Shown here piece after piece: positions 1-6,200 of a stretch of DNA of 12,710 nt. The position numbers and the translations under genes were made by a program. The notes beneath the pieces are model-generated. The model did not search any database. It was not told the DNA's origin and worked only from the letters and a program-made list of their open reading frames with translations. The stretch is from the NCBI GenBank assembly GCA_040755335.1, contig JBFMAU010000209.1, forward strand, positions 1 through 12,710, in the 5' to 3' direction. Position 1 is the stretch's first letter; every line of letters starts with the position of its first letter. The stretch comes from UBA7656 sp040755335. Its GTDB lineage: Bacteria > Acidobacteriota > Blastocatellia > UBA7656.

Positions 1-233
1 AACAACTCGACCTCATTTATCAATTCGATTTGGCGCTCGTCGAACACATAGAAAAGCTCGAAACGGAAGTCGGCGAGGTCAAAGCGCAGACAGGCAGCGC
101 TTCGGATCTCAAGAAAGGCATCGCTGAAGTGACCGCCGCGATAGACGCGATAGATCGCACTTTTGACGGGCGTTACAATGCGATAAACAATTTCGGTCAG
201 GGGCAGCCGCCCGGTCGCCCTCTGTTCAGTTGA
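1..233 (+). CDS. C-terminal end of an unidentified coiled-coil protein (5' end outside window)
   Basis: The frame beginning at base 3 is open from the left edge to a TGA at 231-233, giving about 76 visible residues. A TTG at 30 could serve as a start, but the frame continues upstream without a stop and reads QLDLIYQFD in the same style, so this is most likely the tail of a longer gene. Residues rich in E, K, L, A and V with heptad-like spacing (LVEHIEKLETEVGEVKAQ) suggest an alpha-helical coiled coil, followed by a short Gly/Pro/Gln-rich end. I do not recognise the family. It lies 41 bases before the zinc-ribbon DUF4097 gene, with a probable terminator between, so it is probably not co-transcribed with it by default. 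Function unknown. Confidence 0.6.
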   Translation, partial: QLDLIYQFDLALVEHIEKLETEVGEVKAQTGSASDLKKGIAEVTAAIDAIDRTFDGRYNAINNFGQGQPPGRPLFS

Positions 234-262
234 AGCGGGGGAACATTTTTTCCCCGGCTTTT
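234..262 (+). terminator. Probable intrinsic terminator after the partial coiled-coil gene
   Basis: AGCGGGGG (234-241) can pair with CCCCGGCT (252-259) with one G/G mismatch, around a T-rich ten-base loop, and is followed by a short T run (259-262). It starts at the stop codon of the upstream gene. The stem is short and the T-tract weak, so it may be leaky. Confidence 0.5.
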
Positions 263-263
263 G

Positions 264-269
264 TATAAC
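264..269 (+). promoter_or_regulatory. Possible -10 box (TATAAC) giving a leaderless DUF4097 transcript
   Basis: TATAAC matches the sigma-70 -10 consensus at five of six positions and ends five bases before the ATG at 275. Transcription from it would start at or next to the A of that ATG. No Shine-Dalgarno-like purine run lies before this ATG, which fits a leaderless message. No good -35 box is visible at 16-18 bases spacing, because that stretch is inside the terminator hairpin. Weak on its own. Confidence 0.3.
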
Positions 270-274
270 TCGGC

Positions 275-1573
275 ATGGCTACACAGTGTTTAAGGTGCGG
301 AAAAGAGCTTTACGCGGGCCAGCGGTTTTGTCGTTACTGCGGCGCTCCGAGGGATGAGTCTGTGGAAGAAAGCACCCCGACTCAGCAGATGCCTCAAGCG
401 GGAGCAGCCCCGACTGCGCGACAACTCCAGCCCGATACGACTCCGGTCTATGCCGAGCCTCAGCCGATTTACATCTCTCCTCCTCCCATCCCTGCTCCGG
501 CAAGATATCCGCCGCCGCCACCTGCGTCCAAACGCGGGCCGTGGACGATGATCATCGCCATCATCTCCGCCGGATTGCTTGTGGCAGTGATAATGGGAGT
601 GTTTTTAGTCGTCCGCACGGTGAAGAGACGTGTGCAATTCAATGGAGGTAATCCTCCTCCCGCGTTTGAGAGAGCATTGCAGGGAACAGAACTTATTGAT
701 GGCGCGGCGCAGACGATTCCGCTTGACGCAAACTCGCGCTTTTTCATAGAGGGTACGAACGGTTCGATATCTATCGAAGTGTGGGATCAACCGCAGGCGC
801 AGATCAAACTCGTCAAGAGTGGCGGCTCTCTGCGTGACCGGCAAGTGTCGAAAGCGGCTTATACCTTCGAGGGCGGAATACTTTCGGTTCGCGAGGGAAA
901 CATACGCGGCGGCGTCGAGTTTCGATATGAGATAAAGCTGCCGCGTAATCTCAGGGGCGTCAATGTAGAAGGAAAAAATACGAGGGTCTTGCTCTCCGGA
1001 ATAAACGGCGCGGTGTCTGTAGAGACGACCAACGGCGAAATAAGTTTGTCGGGACTCAAAGGCGATATCGATGCCAGCAGTTTGAACGGCAGAGTGAGCA
1101 TCTCCAGCGTGACGGGCCAAATCAAGGTCGAAACGACGAATGGAGAAGTCTATATACTGGGGCTGCGCGGCTCGGCTTCCGTGAAGACGACCAACGGCGA
1201 TGCGAGAGTAGTCTTTGACGGCGTGACCGGCGATGAAACTATGCGATTTGAAAGCACGAACGGCGACATCGAACTGGAATTCAACGAAATGTTCGATGCC
1301 GACCTCGACGCTGAAACTCGGCGCGGCGACATCTCGGTTGATGGAGATTTCGGAATCGAGGTGCAAAATAACCGCGACGAGCAGCGCGCAATCGGGCGCA
1401 TAGGAAAAGGCGGAAGATCGCTCCTGATAAGAAATTCATCGGGCGATATCCGCATCACCGGAAGATTGCTACCCCCGGAAACACCCGCGCCGCCTGATGC
1501 GCCTGCGCCTCCATCACCTCCTAAGCCGCCCGCGCCGCCGGAGAGCAAGGGAAAACCTAAAGGAAACCAATGA
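275..1573 (+). CDS. Zinc-ribbon, membrane-anchored DUF4097 beta-repeat protein
   Basis: 432 residues. An N-terminal zinc ribbon has Cys5, Cys8, Cys19 and Cys22 (CLRCG...FCRYCG). A Pro/Gln-rich linker (about 34-85) leads to a single membrane helix (about 89-113, WTMIIAIISAGLLVAVIMGV). Residues about 150-397 form a DUF4097-type parallel beta-repeat domain. A recurrent (T)TNG turn occurs at Asn253, 271, 289 and 307, exactly 18 residues apart, then at 329 after 22. The end (398-425) is a Pro-Ala-Pro spacer with a basic tip. There is no signal peptidase site, so the helix is probably an anchor. Basic residues flank it on both sides (KR at 86-87; R114, K117, R118, R119), so topology is not settled by charge. 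DUF4097 domains occur in LiaG/YvlB-type envelope-stress proteins; a role in membrane or envelope sensing is inferred. The ATG at 275 is chosen because the zinc ribbon starts at once. The SPFH zinc-ribbon gene follows on the same strand. Confidence 0.85.
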   Translation: MATQCLRCGKELYAGQRFCRYCGAPRDESVEESTPTQQMPQAGAAPTARQLQPDTTPVYAEPQPIYISPPPIPAPARYPPPPPASKRGPWTMIIAIISAGLLVAVIMGVFLVVRTVKRRVQFNGGNPPPAFERALQGTELIDGAAQTIPLDANSRFFIEGTNGSISIEVWDQPQAQIKLVKSGGSLRDRQVSKAAYTFEGGILSVREGNIRGGVEFRYEIKLPRNLRGVNVEGKNTRVLLSGINGAVSVETTNGEISLSGLKGDIDASSLNGRVSISSVTGQIKVETTNGEVYILGLRGSASVKTTNGDARVVFDGVTGDETMRFESTNGDIELEFNEMFDADLDAETRRGDISVDGDFGIEVQNNRDEQRAIGRIGKGGRSLLIRNSSGDIRITGRLLPPETPAPPDAPAPPSPPKPPAPPESKGKPKGNQ

Positions 1574-1601
1574 GGATGAAAGTAGCGACAAAATCGCTGA
1601 T

Positions 1602-1678
1602 GTGGCGCAATCTGACGGATTGCGCATGCCCCGAAAGCATGAAAATTTGAGAACCCGCAAGCTAACAGCTTGCGCCAC
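1602..1678. repeat. REP/BIME-like palindromic element with inverted termini
   Basis: This 77-base element is bounded by GTGGCGCAA (1602-1610) and its exact inverse TTGCGCCAC (1670-1678). It contains two strong hairpins: GCGCAATC/GATTGCGC (1605-1612 with 1618-1625, five-base loop) and CGCAAGCT/AGCTTGCG (1656-1663 with 1667-1674, AAC loop). Between them is a smaller stem, CATGC/GCATG (1625-1629 with 1637-1641). A further short stem AGCGA/TCGCT (1584-1588 with 1594-1598) lies just to the left. Two head-to-head palindromes in an intergenic gap are the layout of bacterial interspersed mosaic elements, which RAYT (Y1) transposases spread. It carries no coding capacity. In the transcript it would fold between the DUF4097 stop and the SPFH ribosome binding site and could alter mRNA stability or relative expression of the two genes. 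Confidence 0.7.
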
Positions 1679-1686
1679 TATCCCAG

Positions 1687-1691
1687 AGGAG
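1687..1691 (+). promoter_or_regulatory. Shine-Dalgarno site of the SPFH gene
   Basis: AGGAG lies seven bases before the ATG at 1699, which fixes that start. It sits immediately downstream of the palindromic element, so the site remains outside its hairpins. Confidence 0.75.
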
Positions 1692-1698
1692 AATTCAC

Positions 1699-2811
1699 AT
1701 GGCAATAGATGTTTTACAGTACTTCGATTCTACGGGAACAGAGATCGTTCATCGCATCCCTGAAACGGGCTGGGGCGAGATCAAGTGGGGCGGACAGTTG
1801 ATCGTTCAGGAGAATCAGTCCGCCGTCTTTTTCCGCGACGGCAAGGCGCTCGATACCTTCGGCCCCGGTCGCCACACTCTCACGACGATGAATCTGCCGC
1901 TTCTGACCGGCCTTCTTTCAATACCCTTCGGCGGAACCTCGCCCTTTCAGGCCAATGTCGTATTCGTCGCTCGCCACACATTTCAGGATCTGAAGTGGGG
2001 AACCAAAGAACCTATAACTTTCCGCGATTCCGAACTCCGCTTCGTGCGATTGCGCGCCTTCGGCAAATACTCCATGCGAGTGGCTGACCCGCAGTTGTTC
2101 GTCAACTCCGTAGTAGGCACGCGCGGAATAGTTTCGACTGAAGCCATTGGCTCTTACCTGCGCGATATCATCGTCGCCCGCCTCAACGATCTGCTGGGCG
2201 AAAACCTCAAGACCATCTTCGACCTTCCTCAGCATTACGACGAGCTTGCATCGGGCATTAAAGGACGGGTCGCCGATGATTTTTCCAAACAGGGACTTGA
2301 GCTTGTCGATTGCATAATCTCGGCCATCACTCCGCCCGAAGAAGTGCAAAAGATGATCGATGAGCGATCAGGCATGGGCGCTATCGGCGATATGAATGCC
2401 TACATGCAGTTCAAGGCCGCGCAATCGATGCAGGATGCGGCCAAGCAGCCCGGTGGCGCGGCTGGGCAGGGAATGGGGTTAGGGCTTGGAATAGGCTACG
2501 GTCAGATGATGGCCGGAGCCGTTGCCGGTCAGCAGCAACAGCAGGGAGGGGCGGCGGCTCACAATATCCCATGTCCCAAGTGCGGAGCGGCCAATGCTGC
2601 GGGCGCAAAGTTTTGTTCTGCCTGCGGCGGGCCTATGCAGTCGGCGCAGGCGGCGACAGTTCCGTGCCCCAAGTGTCAGTCGCCCGTTTTGCAGGATGCA
2701 AAGTTCTGCTCCAACTGCGGACAATCAATGGTTCCTCAGCCCTGCAAGAACTGCCAGACGCCCGTAGCAGTGGGGGCGAAATTCTGCGCCAACTGCGGCA
2801 CTCCCGTTTGA
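1699..2811 (+). CDS. YdjI-like SPFH domain protein with three C-terminal zinc ribbons
   Basis: 370 residues. Residues about 1-235 match the SPFH/Band-7 'virion core protein' type typified by Bacillus subtilis YdjI. They include an early RIPETGWGEIKWGGQLIV segment, FGPGRHTL, a conserved central beta-rich core (FGKYSMRVADPQLFV) and the PPEEVQKMIDERSG helix. A Met/Gly/Gln-rich flexible stretch (about 236-288) leads to three zinc ribbons in tandem: Cys292/295/306/309, Cys323/326/337/340 and Cys349/352/363/366, each spaced CxxC-x10-CxxC. No signal peptide or membrane helix is visible, so the protein is cytosolic and probably oligomerises on the membrane. In B. subtilis, YdjI works with YdjG/YdjH to bring PspA to stressed membrane; a comparable scaffold role is inferred here. 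The neighbour upstream also carries a zinc ribbon and a membrane anchor and is a plausible partner. The gene is followed by a strong terminator. Confidence 0.88.
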   Translation: MAIDVLQYFDSTGTEIVHRIPETGWGEIKWGGQLIVQENQSAVFFRDGKALDTFGPGRHTLTTMNLPLLTGLLSIPFGGTSPFQANVVFVARHTFQDLKWGTKEPITFRDSELRFVRLRAFGKYSMRVADPQLFVNSVVGTRGIVSTEAIGSYLRDIIVARLNDLLGENLKTIFDLPQHYDELASGIKGRVADDFSKQGLELVDCIISAITPPEEVQKMIDERSGMGAIGDMNAYMQFKAAQSMQDAAKQPGGAAGQGMGLGLGIGYGQMMAGAVAGQQQQQGGAAAHNIPCPKCGAANAAGAKFCSACGGPMQSAQAATVPCPKCQSPVLQDAKFCSNCGQSMVPQPCKNCQTPVAVGAKFCANCGTPV

Positions 2812-2870
2812 GAAAAAACGATTGAAAATATCGCTGCTGCTGGCGGGGTGATTTGCGGATTTTCGTTGAG

Positions 2871-2918
2871 AGAAGGCGACTGGTTGTCGGATCGATCCGA
2901 CAGCCAGTCGTTTTCTTT
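2871..2918 (+). terminator. Strong intrinsic terminator after the SPFH gene
   Basis: CGACTGGTTGTCGGATC (2877-2893) pairs along its full 17 bases with GATCCGACAGCCAGTCG (2894-2910), with one G/T wobble. The tip is a self-complementary ATCGAT, so the actual loop is about four bases. The stem extends outward through AGAAGG (2871-2876) pairing with the TTTTCT at 2911-2916, and the run TTTTCTTT follows. It lies 60 bases after the SPFH stop and separates the zinc-ribbon pair from the signalling cluster. Confidence 0.85.
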
Positions 2919-2943
2919 GCGCTCGAACATCCTGAGGCCCCTA

Positions 2944-2972
2944 TTGACCTTCGTTGCAAGAGGGTATATCTT
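2944..2972 (+). promoter_or_regulatory. Candidate sigma-70 promoter for the kinase cluster
   Basis: TTGACC (2944-2949, five of six matches to the -35 consensus) and TATCTT (2967-2972, four of six to the -10) are separated by 17 bases. The pair lies just after the SPFH terminator and before the kinase gene. Transcription would start near 2979, leaving a leader of about 95 to 230 bases depending on which kinase start is used. Support is consensus match and position only. Confidence 0.4.
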
Positions 2973-3205
2973 GGGGCTGCGCGAAATGGGTTTGATGGAC
3001 GATATCATCTGTCGATGCCCGCGTTAAGAAGTTCCACAGCAACCCCTCTCCATAAGGAACTCGCGCGGGCGCTTTGAATCAGTCAGATTTTCATTTGTCT
3101 TCATCCGAAAGATGCACTCTTCCTCAGAGGATGTTGATATCTTATCCCCAGGCGGAGTTTCTCAGAGCGGCCCAGGTCTTCCCGCGCATCATTCCACAGG
3201 TTTTC

Positions 3206-6200
3206 ATGGATGTGTTTATGGCGGCCAGACTCTTCGACAGCAACGTGATCAGGGAGGCTCAGGAGGCGAGCGATTTCCTGGCCAATGTGCTTGAATCCTC
3301 GACTGAATACTCGATAATCGGCAAAGACCTCGACGGCAACATAATACTTTGGAACGAAGGCGCGCGCCGCATGTACGGCTATGAGCCGGAGGAAGTGGTA
3401 GGTAGAGCTAACTCATCGATCCTGCACACGCCGGAAGATGTCGCTTCAGGCAGGCCGCGCGAAATAATCGAAGCCGCCCTCAGAGATGGCCGCTGGGAAG
3501 GGATAATTCCCCGCATACGCAAAGACGGACGACGCATAGATGCGCGCGTGGTCATTACCCCGCGACGCGACTCTACTGGCAAAGCGGTCGGACTGCTGCT
3601 CATCTCCAAAGATATCTCCAATGAGCTTCGCTTCCATGAAGAGATGCGCAAAGCGAAGCTGTTCGACAGCGCGATAGTCAGCAACGCGCGGGAGGCCGTC
3701 GATTTCATAGGCAACATACTTGAATCCTCGACCGAATACTCGATAATCGGCAAAGACCTCGACGGAAAGATACTCCTGTGGAACGAGGGCGCGCGCCGTC
3801 TCTACGGCTACGAGCCTGATGAAGTCGTGGGCAGGGCGTATTCTTCCATTCTCCACACGCCCGAAGACATAGAGTCGGGTAAGGCCAAAGAAATAATGGA
3901 CGCCGCCCTGCGCGAAGGGAAATGGGAAGGGACGCTCAATCGATTGCGCAAAAACGGCGAGCGATTCACCGCCCGCGTCGTCATCACTCCCCGACGAGAT
4001 TCCAACGGACGGGCCATAGGTTTCCTTCTCATCTCCAAAGATATCTCGGATGAGATTCGCCTGACCGAAGAATTGCAGGCGACGCAGTTTTACACCCGCT
4101 CGCTGATCGAATCGAACATCGACGCGCTGATGACCACTGATACCATCGGCGTCATCACGGATGTGAACCAGCAGATGGAATCGCTCACAGGCTATACCCG
4201 CGACGAACTCATAGGCTCGCCCTTCAAGCGATACTTCACTGACCCCAATCGCGCCGAAGAGGGGATCAAGCTCGTTTTGAGAGAAGGCAAGGTCACCAAC
4301 TATGAACTGACGGCCAGCAGCAAAGATGGGCGCGAGACCGTCGTCTCATATAATGCTTCGACCTTCCGCGATGCGGCAGGAAAACTTCAGGGCGTGTTCG
4401 CCGCCGCACGCGATATCACGGAACAGAAGAAACTTGAACGACAGTTGCGCGAGTCCGAAGCTTATAATCGCGGCCTGATCGAAGCATCGGTAGACGGGCT
4501 GATCACCGTAGACCCGTCGGGAACTATATCGGATGTCAACGAGCAGATGTGCCGGATGTCAGGCTATCCGCGCGAGGAACTCATCGGCACCCCTTTCAGC
4601 GATTACTTCGTCGATTCCGGTCGAGCGACCGGAGGAGTCAACGAGACGTTCGAAAAAGGCGTGGTTACGGATTACGTCCTCACGCTTGCCACCCGCGACG
4701 GGCGGCAATTGCAGGTCTCCTTCAATGCCTCGGTCTTCCGCGATTCCGCAGGCGAAGTGCGCGGCATCTTCGCCTCGGCCCGCGACATCACCGAGCAGGC
4801 CCGCCTTCAAACTCAGCTTGCCGAAGAACGAGCCTATAACCGGGGACTGATAGAAGCCTCGCTCGACGGACTCATAACCGTAGACCCGCTGATGACGATC
4901 ACCGATGTCAACGAAACCATGTGCCGCATGTCGGGCTATCGGCGCGAGCAACTGCTCGGCTCCGAATTCCAGCAGTATTTCACCGATCCGCGGCGCGCAG
5001 CCGAAGGCGTGCGGCTCACACTCGACCGCGGCGCGGTGACTAACTACGAACTCAACCTCCGCCGCAGTGACGGCAATCAGATTCTGGTTTCCTTCAACGC
5101 CGCCATATTCAAGGATCAATCGGGCGAAGTGCGCGGCATATTCGCCTCGGCCCGCGACATCACCGAGCAGGCCCGCCTTCAAACTCAGCTTGCCGAAGAA
5201 CGGGCTTACAACCGGGGACTGATAGAAGCTTCCGTAGACGGACTGGTGACTGTGGATGAATCGATGACTATAACCGATGTCAACGAGACCATGTGCCGCA
5301 TGGTCAGACGGCCCCGCAGCCAGCTTATAGGCTCGTCCTTCCCCGATTACTTCACCGAGCGCGAGCGCGCAGCCGAAGGCGTCCGGCTCACTTATCAAAA
5401 AGGCACGGTGACAAACTATGTGCTGACGATGCTGGCCGCCGATGGCCGCCACGTCCCCGTCTCATTCAACGCCGCCATATTCAAAGACGCGGCGGGCGAA
5501 GTGCGCGGCATATTCGCTTCGGCCCGCGATATCATAGCCCAGAAGGAACTCGAACAGCAGTTGCGCGACTCGCAACTTTACACCCGGTCGCTGATCGAAT
5601 CGAACATCGATGCGCTGATGACCACAGACTCGCTCGGAATAATAACGGATGTCAATCAGCAGATGGAATCGCTCACCGGCTACACCCGCGACGAACTCAT
5701 AGGCTCGGCCTTCAAGGAGTATTTCACTGATCCGAACCGCGCCGAAGAAGGGATCAAGCTGGTGCTGAGGGAGGGCAATGTCACCAACTATGAACTGACC
5801 GCGCGGAGCAAGGAAGGGCGAGAGACGGTAGTGTCGTACAACGCGGCGACATTTTTTGATCGGGACGGGAAGCTGCAAGGCGTATTTGCCGCCGCCCGCG
5901 ACGTGACCGAGCAGAAGAAACTCGAACAGCAGTTGCGCGAGCAGCAGACATACCTTCGCGGCTTGATCGAATCAAGCGTAGACGGGCTGATCACCGTAGA
6001 CCCTTCAGGCACGATCACAGATGTCAATGATCGTATGTGCCAGATGACCGGCTACAGTCGGGCCGAACTCCTCGGCACGCCGTTCGCCGATTACTTCACA
6101 GACCCCGACCGGGCGCGGGCGGGCGTTGAAAAAACCTTCGAAGATGAATTCGTCACTGAGTACGCGCTCACGCTCATCGCGCGCACACGCCGATTGCTTC

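Larger units (their letters stand above)
2812..3205. other. Intergenic region between the SPFH gene and the multi-PAS kinase
   Basis: About 390 bases without a convincing gene. It holds the SPFH terminator (2871-2918), a candidate sigma-70 promoter (2944-2972), and a stretch that would be either a 5' leader or a 5' extension of the kinase gene. An open frame at 2853-3077 runs through the terminator stem and has no ribosome binding site, so it is not called. The kinase frame is open back to a TTG at 3074, but the residues encoded by 3074-3205 resemble no part of the PAS repeats and codon choice in the first part differs from the rest of the gene. Confidence 0.6.

Noticed and set aside
605..1366. 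Long minus-strand open frame (253 codons) opposite the DUF4097 gene
   Set aside because: It is a mirror of the sense codons of a clearly recognisable gene, with no domain, no ribosome binding site and no neighbour on that strand.
1602..1678. Possible intrinsic terminator between the DUF4097 and SPFH genes
   Set aside because: The hairpins are strong but no T-tract follows either of them, and the inverted termini fit a palindromic repeat element better.
2853..3077. Open frame of 74 codons upstream of the kinase
   Set aside because: It runs straight through the intrinsic terminator stem, has no ribosome binding site, and shows no recognisable domain or coding bias.
4559..5452. Long minus-strand open frame (297 codons) opposite the PAS array
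   Set aside because: It repeats with the 372-base period because it shadows the PAS units; the sense strand has clear PAS motifs.
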